Source: Duganella sp. 1411 (GTDB taxonomy: Bacteria; Pseudomonadota; Gammaproteobacteria; Burkholderiales; Burkholderiaceae_D). Taken from it: DNA of 64,000 bases. Both the position numbers and the translations under genes were made by a program. The notes under the pieces were generated by a model that ran no database searches, was not told the DNA's origin, and saw only the letters and a list, made by a program, of their open reading frames with translations. Positions 41,259-50,073 of this stretch are shown here, piece by piece (positions within the stretch are counted from its first letter, which is position 1; each line of letters starts with the position of its first letter). Where the stretch lies: positions 1,054,001 through 1,118,000 of the forward strand of contig NZ_JAFICD010000002.1 of NCBI RefSeq assembly GCF_017833525.1, read 5' to 3'.

Positions 41259-42464
41259 TCACAGCGGCAACAGTTTCAGCAGCAGGCTGGCCAGCCGGGC
41301 GCCGGCGTCGTAACGGACGAACTGCTCGGCCACCTTGCGCGCCGACGCCCGCGCGCCCGGTTGCTCGAGCAGGTCGATGGCGGCGCGGCGCAGTTCCTCC
41401 TCGCTCAAGCGGTCCGAGCGCAGCAACGCGCCGGCGCCGCTGGCCACCACGCCGGCCATGTTCAGGTATTGGTCGAGATTGCCCGCGATGCCCAGCACCG
41501 GCACGCACGCGCCCAGCGCCTGCTGGCTGGTCGGGCTGCCGCCGTTGCACACGACCAGGCTGGAGCGGCGCGCCGCCTCGATGCCGGGCAGATACGGCGC
41601 CACGCGCGCGTTGGGCGGCGCCGGCCCCGTCGCGCCATGGCCGGCGGTCGCCGCGATCACGCTCACCGGCAACGGCGCCAGCGCCTGCAACACGCGCGGC
41701 AACAGCGCGCCCTGCCCCGAACTGCCCAGGGTCACGTACACGATCGGCCGTCCGGCCGGCAACCCGTCCCACCAGTCCGGCAACGGCGTCGGCGGCGACC
41801 AGGTCACCGGCCCCAGATAACAATGGTTGGCAGGCAGGTTGGTCGCCGGGAACATCTCGGGAATATCGGCATACAGCACATGGTCGGCGTCGGTGTAAAC
41901 GCGGCGCAAATCGTAACCGAGCGGCGGCAGCCCGTAGGCGCGCCGCACCTGGTTGAGCGGCACGCTGTGCAGCGCGAACGCCAGCGGCCGCGCCAGCCTG
42001 AACAGGGGGTCGGCCAGCGCGATCGGCAACACGCGCGACAGGCCGATCGCCGGCACACGGTACCGTTGCCGCACGTAGGGACTCCAGTAGGCGTTGATCA
42101 GGCCCACGTACGGCACCCCGGCCAGGCGCGCGCTGACCGACAACGACAGCCGGAAGTCGCCGATCACGACGTGGGGCCGCGCCTCGCGCAACAGGCGCAG
42201 GTCGTCCTCGACATAGCGGCGCAAGGTGGCGGCGTCGTACACCGGCTTGCCGGCGGCCAGCGCCGCCAGGAAACGCGCGCTGGAAATGCTGTCGATTTGC
42301 CAGCGGCGCACGTCGCTTCCCTCGAAGAACATTTCATAGCCGGGCGCGCAGGCGAGGTCGACCTCGTAGCGGCCGCGGTCGAGCGTGGCGGCCAGCGCCA
42401 GCGGGCGTCCCACGTGCGCCAACGTCACGGCCTCGGCCACAAACAAGATCTTTTTACGGTCCAT
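41259..42464 (-). CDS. GT1-like (UGT/MGT type) glycosyltransferase
   Basis: A 401-residue GT-B-fold transferase. The N-terminal half starts KILFVAEAVTLAHVGRPLALA. The C-terminal donor site has VYVTLGSSGQG, LVVCNGGSPTSQQALGACVPVLGI and NLDQYLNMAGVVASGAG, the UGT-like nucleotide-sugar signature. The usual HGG is changed to NGG, so the histidine at the donor loop is missing, which could alter activity. The start at 42464 is the one next to the first strand. Acceptor unknown; no pathway genes adjoin. Confidence 0.85.
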   Translation of the reverse strand: MDRKKILFVAEAVTLAHVGRPLALAATLDRGRYEVDLACAPGYEMFFEGSDVRRWQIDSISSARFLAALAAGKPVYDAATLRRYVEDDLRLLREARPHVVIGDFRLSLSVSARLAGVPYVGLINAYWSPYVRQRYRVPAIGLSRVLPIALADPLFRLARPLAFALHSVPLNQVRRAYGLPPLGYDLRRVYTDADHVLYADIPEMFPATNLPANHCYLGPVTWSPPTPLPDWWDGLPAGRPIVYVTLGSSGQGALLPRVLQALAPLPVSVIAATAGHGATGPAPPNARVAPYLPGIEAARRSSLVVCNGGSPTSQQALGACVPVLGIAGNLDQYLNMAGVVASGAGALLRSDRLSEEELRRAAIDLLEQPGARASARKVAEQFVRYDAGARLASLLLKLLPL

Positions 42465-42643
42465 AGCGCCAGCTTGAAGTGTGGTATGGGACGGCGTTTG
42501 AGCACGCGCAAACGTGCAGCTTAGACCTAGATCAACATCGCCCTTGCCACATGCATATATTTTTCCTATTGGCACGCTAGAAACGCGCGCCACGCACCGC
42601 CCGCGTCGACGCATCGGCGCCCAACGTTGGGAACCGCCCCTCG

Positions 42644-45631
42644 ATGTTCAATTTCGAACGTTCCGGCCTGAGCCAGAAACTGACCATCATTTCCGTCCTG
42701 TCCACCGGCAGCGCCTTGCTGCTGGTCTTCATCGCATTTGCCGTCACGTCCGTGCTCAGCCACACGGACGACGAGCGTAAGCAACTCTCGGCGCTGGCCG
42801 GCGTGATCGGCAACAACAGCATGATCGCGCTATCGCGCGGCGACCGCAAGCAAGCTGAGCAGACGCTGGCGACGCTCGGGGCCGAGGACGACATCCTGCA
42901 GGCGGCCCTGTACGACGGCGACGGCAAGCTGCTGGCGCGCTACCGGTCCGACCAGTTGCCGGCCGAACAGGAGGCGCCGGACCAGTTGGCGCCGCCCGAC
43001 CCGGACGCGGCGCGCCAGGACGTGCGCAGCGAACGCACCGGTCCGCCGTGGGCGCCGGCGATGCGGCTGCACCGCGCCGTGCCCGGGCGCGACAAGCCGG
43101 CCGGCACCGTGCTGATCGAGCGCGCCCAGGCGCGCATCTGGATCGACATCCTGAAGAACCTGGGCGCGGCGGCGGTCGCGGCGGTGCTGTCGTTCATGAC
43201 GGCCTTGCTGATGGCGGCGCGTTTCAAGGGCAGCGTGGCCGAGCCGGTGGCCAAGCTGATCGCGGCGGCCCAGCAGGTCAGCCGCGGCCAGCCGACCGAG
43301 CGCATCAGCCACCAGCGCAGCGACGAGCTCGGCGCGCTGATCGACAGCTTCAACGACATGCTGGCCCAGGTCGAGGCGCGCGACGGCGCGCTGGCGCAGT
43401 ACCGCGACCAGCTCGAACGCCAGGTCGGCGTGCGCACCGAGCAGCTGGAAAAGGCCAAGAACGCGGCCGAGGCGGCCAGCCAGGCCAAGAGCGCCTTCCT
43501 GGCCACGATGAGCCACGAGATCCGCACGCCGATGAACGGCGTGCTGGGCATGACCGAGCTATTGTTGGCCACGCGCCTGAGCGAGCAGCAGCGCCACTAC
43601 ACCAGCATGGTCAAGCGTTCCGGCGAGCACCTGCTGGTGATCATCAACGACATCCTCGACTTCTCCAAGATCGAGGCCGGCAAGCTGACGGTCGAATACA
43701 TCCAGTTCAATTTCCGCGATTTGCTCGACGATATAGAAAACGTTTTCGCGCCGCAGGCGCAGGCCAAGGGCATCCGGCTGGAGCTGGCGGTCGCCAACGA
43801 CATCCCGGTGGCCATCCACGGCGACCCCAACCGCTTGCGCCAGGTCATCTTCAATCTGTTGGGCAACGCCATCAAATTCACCGAGAGCGGCAAGATCACC
43901 GTCAAGGTCGCCGTGGTGCGGGAGGACACGCAAACCGTCGGCCTGCGCTTCGAGGTGCACGACACCGGCATCGGCGTCTCGAGCGAGGCGCGCTCGCGCA
44001 TATTCGATTCCTTCTCGCAAGCGGACGGCTCGACCACGCGCAAACACGGCGGCACCGGCCTCGGCTTGGCGATCTCAAAACAACTGGTGGAGCTCATGGG
44101 CGGCACGATAGGCGTCGATCATGCGTTAACTCAAGGGTCGATCTTTTGGTTTGCCGTAAATTTCGATAAACCACGCGTCGATGTCGACGATTTTTCCACC
44201 ACCAACCTGGGAATACGCGCTTTGCTTGTTGACGAAAACCCCACCAGCCGCGCCGAGCTGGAACGGCGGCTGACGGCCTGGCGCGTGCACAGCACCTGCG
44301 CCTCCGCCACGCAGGCACTGCAGCATTTGCGCCAGGCGGCGGCCGCCGGCCAGCCGTACGACGTCGCGCTGCTCGACATGGAATTGCCGCGCACCAGCGG
44401 ACTGGCGCTGGCGGCGGCGATCCACGCCGACGCCAGCCTGTCGGCCACGCGGCTGTTGTTATTGAGCACGGAGCGCAACGCCGCCGACCGCGTCCAGCAA
44501 CGCGAGGCCGGGGTCGCCTTTCAACTGATCAAGCCGCCGCGCGAGTGCGACCTGTACGACTGCGTCGTCGCCCAAACCAACAGCGCCGAACCGGCGCGCG
44601 AGGCGCCGCCGCCCCCGGCGGCCCGGGCCGCGCCGGCCTTGCCGTCGGCCGGCGAGCGGCCGATCCAGCTGCCGCACACGGGCGCGGCCTCGCCGGCGGC
44701 GCCGCCGCTGTCGACGCTCAGCTCGAGCACCGCGCTGCCGGCCCAGCGCGCGCGCAAGGGACGCAAGGTGCTGTTGGCCGAGGACAATCCGGTCAACGTC
44801 GAAGTGGCCAGCGCGATGCTCGAAGGCCTGGGCCTGGACGTCAGCCGCGCCTGCAACGGCCAGGAGGCGCTGCGCTCGGTGCAGGCCGGCGATTTCGACC
44901 TGATCCTGATGGACTGCCAGATGCCGGTGATGGACGGCTTCGCCGCCACCACCGAGATCCGCCGCCACGAACAACAACGCGGCCGCTCGCGCAGCCTGCC
45001 GATCATCGCCATCACCGCCAACGCGCTGCAGGGCGACCGCGAATCGTGCCTGGCCGCCGGCATGGACGATTACCTGAGCAAGCCGTTCACGCAGCAGGCG
45101 CTGGGGCAGACCATCGGCCGCTGGATCACGCTGCCGCGCGTGGCGCCGGCGCCGCCGGACGCCGCGCCGGCAACCGACGATCCGGCGGACCGGCCCGCAG
45201 CGCCGGCCGCCGCCCTGGCCGTCGCCACGCCGGCGGTCGCTGCGGTGGCGCCGCCCGCCGCCGCGCCGCCGCAGGAATCGCTGATCAACCGGCAAGCGCT
45301 GAAAAACATCCGCGCCCTCAGCACCGGCAACGGCGAGGCGCTGCTCGAACGGGTGCTGCACGCCTATCTGGAGGACACGCCGATGCATTTGCGCACCATC
45401 CGGTCGGCGATCGACAGCGGCAGCACCGTGCAAATGCGCAAGGCCGCGCACAGCCTCAAATCCAGCAGCGCCAACGTCGGCGCCGACGCGCTGGCGCAAC
45501 GCTGCAAGGAAATGGAACAACTCGGCCGCAACGACACCACAGCGGGCGCCGCCGCCCTGCTCGATGATATGGAACGATCTTTCCAGGCCGTGCGGCAGGC
45601 ATTGGGAGCTATCCTGGAAAAGGAAATTTGA
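42644..45631 (+). CDS. Hybrid sensor histidine kinase with two receivers and Hpt (BarA-like)
   Basis: A 995-residue inner-membrane kinase. TM1 is at about 15-37. A periplasmic sensor follows at about 38-165 (CHASE8-like: GVIGNNSMIALSRGDRKQAEQTL). TM2 is at about 172-192 and HAMP at about 195-250. HisKA carries H291 in SHEIRTPMNG, with an ATPase at about 400-515. Receiver 1 is at about 530-650 and receiver 2 has D757 in LILMDCQMPVMDG. The C-terminal Hpt has H936 in AAHSLKSSSANVG. All phosphorelay residues are present. One base separates it from a REC-GGDEF-EAL gene that is its probable output. Confidence 0.92.
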   Translation: MFNFERSGLSQKLTIISVLSTGSALLLVFIAFAVTSVLSHTDDERKQLSALAGVIGNNSMIALSRGDRKQAEQTLATLGAEDDILQAALYDGDGKLLARYRSDQLPAEQEAPDQLAPPDPDAARQDVRSERTGPPWAPAMRLHRAVPGRDKPAGTVLIERAQARIWIDILKNLGAAAVAAVLSFMTALLMAARFKGSVAEPVAKLIAAAQQVSRGQPTERISHQRSDELGALIDSFNDMLAQVEARDGALAQYRDQLERQVGVRTEQLEKAKNAAEAASQAKSAFLATMSHEIRTPMNGVLGMTELLLATRLSEQQRHYTSMVKRSGEHLLVIINDILDFSKIEAGKLTVEYIQFNFRDLLDDIENVFAPQAQAKGIRLELAVANDIPVAIHGDPNRLRQVIFNLLGNAIKFTESGKITVKVAVVREDTQTVGLRFEVHDTGIGVSSEARSRIFDSFSQADGSTTRKHGGTGLGLAISKQLVELMGGTIGVDHALTQGSIFWFAVNFDKPRVDVDDFSTTNLGIRALLVDENPTSRAELERRLTAWRVHSTCASATQALQHLRQAAAAGQPYDVALLDMELPRTSGLALAAAIHADASLSATRLLLLSTERNAADRVQQREAGVAFQLIKPPRECDLYDCVVAQTNSAEPAREAPPPPAARAAPALPSAGERPIQLPHTGAASPAAPPLSTLSSSTALPAQRARKGRKVLLAEDNPVNVEVASAMLEGLGLDVSRACNGQEALRSVQAGDFDLILMDCQMPVMDGFAATTEIRRHEQQRGRSRSLPIIAITANALQGDRESCLAAGMDDYLSKPFTQQALGQTIGRWITLPRVAPAPPDAAPATDDPADRPAAPAAALAVATPAVAAVAPPAAAPPQESLINRQALKNIRALSTGNGEALLERVLHAYLEDTPMHLRTIRSAIDSGSTVQMRKAAHSLKSSSANVGADALAQRCKEMEQLGRNDTTAGAAALLDDMERSFQAVRQALGAILEKEI

Positions 45632-45632
45632 T

Positions 45633-47786
45633 ATGGCAACGCCCTTCTCTCCCAAGCGCGGTCTGGTGCTGGTCGCCGACGACGATCCCGTGATGCGCCT
45701 GCTGATGCTGGAAATGCTGGCCCAGGTCGGCCTCGACGCCATCGAGGCCGAGGACGGCGTGCAGGCGCTGGCGTGCTACCAGAACCTGGCGCCGGACCTG
45801 GTGTTGCTCGACGTGGAAATGCCCGGCATGGACGGCTTTGCCGTGTGCCGCGAGATCCGCCGGCTGGAAACCCACGCGGTCGTGCCCATCATCATGGTCA
45901 CCGGCGGCGACGAGCTCGAATCGGTGACCAAGGCCTACGAGGCCGGCGCCACGGATTTCGTCTCCAAGCCGATCAACTGGCCGATCCTGGGCCACCGCGT
46001 GCTGTACGTGCTGCGCGCCAGCGACGCCATCACCCGCCTGCGCATCGCCGACGCCCACCACCGCGCGGTGCTGGCGGCCATCCCCGACACCTTCTTCCGC
46101 ATGAACAAGGACGGTTTCTACCTGGACTACGAGCAGGGCCACGAGGCCAGCAGCGTGTTCTCGAGCGACAATTGCGTCGGCCGCCACCTGAACCAGGTGC
46201 TGCCGGAGGACATCGCCACCCACATGCTGGAGGAGGTGCGCACGGTGCTCGAGACCCAGCACATCCGCTCGCTCGACTACGAATTGCCGATCGCCGGCCC
46301 GGCCCAGCGCGTGCGCCACGGCGAGCACGCGGTGCCGCCGCCGGTGCGCCATTTCGAGGCGCGGCTGGTGGCCACCGGTCCCGACGAGGTGCTGGGCCTG
46401 GTGCGCGACATCAGCGAGCGCAAGCGCACGGAGGAGCAGATCCGCCGCCTGGCCTACTGCGACAGCCTGACCGGCATCCCCAACCGCCAAGCCTTCCTCG
46501 AAACGCTGGAGGCCGAACTGGCGCGCTCGCGCAAGGGCAACAAGAAATTCGCCGTGCTGTTCATGGACCTGGACGCCTTCAAGCGCATCAACGACACCTT
46601 GGGCCACGACGTCGGCGACCATTTGCTGATGGCCGTGTCGGAGCGGCTGCGCGAGACCACGCGCCCGAGCGACCTGGTCTCGCGCACCGAGGTCGGCGGC
46701 AACAACCTGGCGCGCCTGGGCGGCGACGAATTCACCATCCTGATCCCCGACCTGGAGCGGGTCGAGAACGCGCTCAACGTCGCGCACCGGGTCAAGGAAG
46801 CGATGCGCCGGCCGTTCCTGATCGACGCCCACGAAATCTTCGTCACGGCCAGCATCGGCATCTCGCTGTATCCGGAGGACGGCGAGGATTGCAACTCGCT
46901 GCTCAAGTACGCCGACACGGCGATGTACCACGCCAAGAACTGCGGCAAGAACAACGCCAAGCTGTACAGCTCGTCGCTGACGATGCAGATCATGAGCCAC
47001 GTCAAGCTCGAGGTAGGCCTGCGCAAGGCCTTGCAGAACGACGAGCTGTATCTGCTGTACCAGCCGCAGATCGACGTCGCCAGCGCGCAGATCGTCGGCG
47101 TCGAGGCGCTGGTGCGCTGGCGCCACCCGGAGCGCGGCGTCATCTCGCCGACCGAGTTCATTCCGCTGGCCGAGGAGACCGGCCTGATCGTGCCGATCGG
47201 CGAATGGGTGCTGCGCACGGCGTGCCGGCAGGCGATGGCGTGGCAAGCGGCCGGCAAGCAGCCGCTGCGGGTGGCCGTCAATTTGTCGGCCAAGCAATTC
47301 AAGGACGAGAACCTGACGCAGATCGTCATGTCGGCGCTGGATGACACGGGGCTGCCGGCCGACTTGCTGGAGCTGGAGTTGACCGAGGGCACGCTGATGG
47401 ATGATGCGCGCGCCACCATGGTCACCCTGGAGCAGTTGCGCGGCATCGGTGTGTATCTGTCGATCGACGACTTCGGCACGGGGTATTCGTCGATGAACTA
47501 TCTCAAGCGTTTCGACGTGCGGGCGCTCAAGATCGACAAGAGCTTTATTTGTGGGTTGCCGCAGGATTCGGAGAACGCTGCCATCACGCGCGCCATCATC
47601 GCCATGGCGCACGGGTTGAAGATGTCGGTGGTGGCCGAGGGTGTGGAGACCGATGCGCAGTTGGTGTTGCTGGAGGAGTATGGCTGCGATATGGTGCAGG
47701 GGTATTACCTGGGGCACCCGTCGCCGCCGGAGTCGATTAGCTTGATGCTGAGTAATCAGTGGGCGTTGGCGGCGCCGGCGGTTTAG
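45633..47786 (+). CDS. REC-PAS-GGDEF-EAL response regulator
   Basis: A 717-residue protein. The receiver domain has D60 in LVLLDVEMPGMDG and K112 in FVSKPI. A PAS-like region is at about 140-265. GGDEF motif is at 363-367 and EAL at 491-493, followed by LSIDDFGTGYSSMNYLKRFD and SVVAEGVETDAQ. Between RPSD (344-347) and LARLGGDEF there is an insertion, SRTEVGGNN, so the usual I-site spacing is broken. It should convert the phosphorelay of the preceding hybrid kinase into c-di-GMP turnover. Confidence 0.93.
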   Translation: MATPFSPKRGLVLVADDDPVMRLLMLEMLAQVGLDAIEAEDGVQALACYQNLAPDLVLLDVEMPGMDGFAVCREIRRLETHAVVPIIMVTGGDELESVTKAYEAGATDFVSKPINWPILGHRVLYVLRASDAITRLRIADAHHRAVLAAIPDTFFRMNKDGFYLDYEQGHEASSVFSSDNCVGRHLNQVLPEDIATHMLEEVRTVLETQHIRSLDYELPIAGPAQRVRHGEHAVPPPVRHFEARLVATGPDEVLGLVRDISERKRTEEQIRRLAYCDSLTGIPNRQAFLETLEAELARSRKGNKKFAVLFMDLDAFKRINDTLGHDVGDHLLMAVSERLRETTRPSDLVSRTEVGGNNLARLGGDEFTILIPDLERVENALNVAHRVKEAMRRPFLIDAHEIFVTASIGISLYPEDGEDCNSLLKYADTAMYHAKNCGKNNAKLYSSSLTMQIMSHVKLEVGLRKALQNDELYLLYQPQIDVASAQIVGVEALVRWRHPERGVISPTEFIPLAEETGLIVPIGEWVLRTACRQAMAWQAAGKQPLRVAVNLSAKQFKDENLTQIVMSALDDTGLPADLLELELTEGTLMDDARATMVTLEQLRGIGVYLSIDDFGTGYSSMNYLKRFDVRALKIDKSFICGLPQDSENAAITRAIIAMAHGLKMSVVAEGVETDAQLVLLEEYGCDMVQGYYLGHPSPPESISLMLSNQWALAAPAV

Positions 47787-47817
47787 TACTCGCCACGCGC
47801 CGCCGGCCTGCACACAT

Positions 47818-47853
47818 GGCGGATTACGGCGTGCCGCCTAATCCGCCCTACGT
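47818..47853. repeat. REP-like hairpin repeat, variant copy
   Basis: GGCGGATTACGGC...GCCTAATCCGCCCTACGTG between convergent genes. It keeps both 9-base arms and the CTACGTG tail, with a changed centre (GGCGTGCC). Confidence 0.75.
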
Positions 47854-47886
47854 GTTTCCGTGGCTCGGCACGTTTTCATCCACCGC

Positions 47887-49104
47887 TCAGAGGACGCCGT
47901 CGCGCTTCATCGCGGCGATGTCGTCGTCGTTGTAGCCCAGCGAGCGCAGCACTTCATCGTTGTGCTCGCCCAGCGCCGGCCCTATCCATTGCGTGCGGCC
48001 CGGCGTGGCCGACAGCTTGGGCGAGATCGCCGGCAGCTTGACCGGCGTGCCATCGGCGAACTGGTGTTGCTCGAACATGCCGCGCGCAAGGAACTGCGGA
48101 TCGGTCATCATGTCGCGCACCGAATAAATCTTCCCGGCCGGTACGTCGGCCGCCTTCAACACCGTCAGCGCGCTGTCGATGTCCTGCGTGTCGCACCAGG
48201 CCTGGATCGCGTCGTCGATCTCCTGGGTGCGCAGCACGCGGCCGTCGTTGCGCTCCAGCTGCGGGTCGCCGGCCAGGTCGATGCGGCCCATGGCCAGCAT
48301 CAGCCGCTTGAAGATGGCGTCGCCATTGCCGGCGATGACGATGTTCTCGCCGTCGCGAGTGGTGTAGGTGTTGGATGGCACGATGCCCGGCAACGCGCCG
48401 CCGGTGCGCTCGCGCACCACGCCGGCATGGTCGTACTCCGGCACCAGCGATTCCATCAGGTTGAACACCGATTCGTACAGCGCCACGTCGACCATCTGGC
48501 CCTCGCCCTCGAGCCTGCCGCCGGTGGCGTCGCGGTGGCGCAGCGCCATCATCGCGCCGATCACGCCGTGCAGCGCCGCGACCGAGTCGCCGATCGATAC
48601 GCCCACCCGCACCGGCGGCCGGTCGGCGTGGCCGGAGACGTAACGCAAGCCGCCCATCGACTCGCCGATGGCGCCAAAGCCCGGCAGATCCTTCATCGGC
48701 CCCGTCTGGCCGAAGCCGGACAGGCGCACCATGATGGTGGCCGGATTGATGGCCTTTAATTGCTCGTAGCCGATGCCCCATTTTTCCAGCACGCCGGGGC
48801 GGTAGTTCTCGACGATGATGTCGGCCTCGAGCGCGAGCTGGCGGGCGATGGCGCGGCCGCGCTCGCTCTTCATATTGAGCGTCAGCGATTTTTTATTGCG
48901 CGCCTGCACCGACCACCACAGCGACGTGCCATCCTTCAACACGCGCCATTTGCGGATCGGGTCGCCGCCGTCGGGCGACTCGATCTTGATCACCTCGGCG
49001 CCGAACTCGGCCAGCATGCGCGCGCAGAACGGCCCGGCGATGAGCGTGCCCAGCTCCAGCACCTTGATGCCGGCCAGGGGGCCGGAAGATTTTTGCTCTG
49101 TCAT
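47887..49104 (-). CDS. CaiB/BaiF-family CoA-transferase
   Basis: A 405-residue class III CoA-transferase. GPLAGIKVLELGTLIAGPFCARMLAEFGAEVIKIE is the N-terminal CoA-binding block, RNKKSLTLNMKSERGR follows, and the catalytic aspartate is D173 in GVSIGDSVAALHG. It transfers CoA between carboxylic acids, forming a covalent aspartyl-CoA intermediate. The acid is not predictable here. Its ATG overlaps the recR stop by ATGA, an unusual partner for a DNA-repair gene. Confidence 0.9.
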   Translation of the reverse strand: MTEQKSSGPLAGIKVLELGTLIAGPFCARMLAEFGAEVIKIESPDGGDPIRKWRVLKDGTSLWWSVQARNKKSLTLNMKSERGRAIARQLALEADIIVENYRPGVLEKWGIGYEQLKAINPATIMVRLSGFGQTGPMKDLPGFGAIGESMGGLRYVSGHADRPPVRVGVSIGDSVAALHGVIGAMMALRHRDATGGRLEGEGQMVDVALYESVFNLMESLVPEYDHAGVVRERTGGALPGIVPSNTYTTRDGENIVIAGNGDAIFKRLMLAMGRIDLAGDPQLERNDGRVLRTQEIDDAIQAWCDTQDIDSALTVLKAADVPAGKIYSVRDMMTDPQFLARGMFEQHQFADGTPVKLPAISPKLSATPGRTQWIGPALGEHNDEVLRSLGYNDDDIAAMKRDGVL

Positions 49105-49691
49105 GTCGCTCTGCGATCCAGCATCGCGCGGGCGATGGTGCCGGCGTCGACGTATTCGAGCTCGCCGCCGACCGGCACGCCGCGCGCCAGACGGCTGACG
49201 GTCAGGCCGCGCGCCTTCAGCAACTCGCTGATGTAGTGTGCGGTGGCCTCGCCCTCGTTGGTGAAATTGGTCGCCAGCACCACCTCGGTGACCAGCCCGT
49301 CGGCGGCACGCGCCACCAGTTTTTCCAGGTGAATATCCTTCGGCCCGATGCCGTCGAGCGGCGACAGCCGTCCCATCAGCACGAAGTACAAGCCCTTGTA
49401 GGTCAGCGTCTGCTCGATCATCAACTGGTCGGCCGGCGTCTCGACCACGCACAGCAGGCGGCGGTCGCGCTGCTCGTCGGCGCACATGTCGCAGACGTCT
49501 TCCTCGGTGAAGGTGTTGCACAGCGCGCAGTGGTGCACGGCGCTGACGGCCTGGTGCAACGCGCGCGACAACATGTCCGCGCCTTCGCGGTCATGCTGCA
49601 GCAAATGAAACGCCATCCGTTGCGCCGACTTGGGGCCGACGCCGGGCAGACGGCGCAACGCCTCCGTCAGAAATTCCAGCGACTTGGACAT
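49101..49691 (-). CDS. recR: Recombination mediator protein RecR
   Basis: A 196-residue protein, normal length. It has the N-terminal HhH segment (LRRLPGVGPKSAQRMAFHLL), the zinc finger CALCNTFTEEDVCDMC, and the Toprim core (LLCVVETPADQLMIEQT, YFVLMGRLSPLDGIGP). It ends with the ARGVPVGGELEYVDAGTI block. RecR works with RecO and RecF to load RecA on gapped DNA. It lies 18 bp after ybaB, in the classical dnaX-ybaB-recR order. Confidence 0.97.
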   Translation of the reverse strand: MSKSLEFLTEALRRLPGVGPKSAQRMAFHLLQHDREGADMLSRALHQAVSAVHHCALCNTFTEEDVCDMCADEQRDRRLLCVVETPADQLMIEQTLTYKGLYFVLMGRLSPLDGIGPKDIHLEKLVARAADGLVTEVVLATNFTNEGEATAHYISELLKARGLTVSRLARGVPVGGELEYVDAGTIARAMLDRRAT

Positions 49692-49709
49692 GGGGCCGGG
49701 GGCCGCTCC

Positions 49710-50036
49710 TTAGAACGGCATCTTGAAGCCGGCCGGCAAGTTCATACCGGAGGTCAGGCCGCCCATCTTCTCGGCGGAGGTGGCCTCGGCCTTGCGCACG
49801 GCGTCGTTGAAGGCGGCCGCCACCAGGTCTTCCAGCATGTCCTTGTCGTCGGCCAGCAGCGACGGATCGATCGACACGCGCTTGACGTCGTTCTTGCAGC
49901 TCATCACCACCTTGACCAGGCCGGCGCCGGACTGGCCTTCGACCTCGATCAGGGCCAGCGCTTCCTGCGCCTTCTTCATGTTGTCCTGCATTGCTTGCGC
50001 TTGCTTCATCAAGCCTGCCAGTTGGTTCTTCATCAT
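49710..50036 (-). CDS. YbaB/EbfC-family nucleoid-associated protein
   Basis: A 108-residue protein beginning MMKNQLAGLMKQAQAMQDNMKKAQEAL, a long N-terminal helix. The central EVEGQSGAGLVKVVMSCKNDVKRVSIDPSLL block is the family signature. It binds DNA as a dimer and is normally encoded between dnaX and recR, as here (37 bp after dnaX). Confidence 0.95.
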   Translation of the reverse strand: MMKNQLAGLMKQAQAMQDNMKKAQEALALIEVEGQSGAGLVKVVMSCKNDVKRVSIDPSLLADDKDMLEDLVAAAFNDAVRKAEATSAEKMGGLTSGMNLPAGFKMPF

Positions 50037-50073
50037 GATGGAGTTCTCCGTGTTTGAAAGGTAAGAAATGTGA

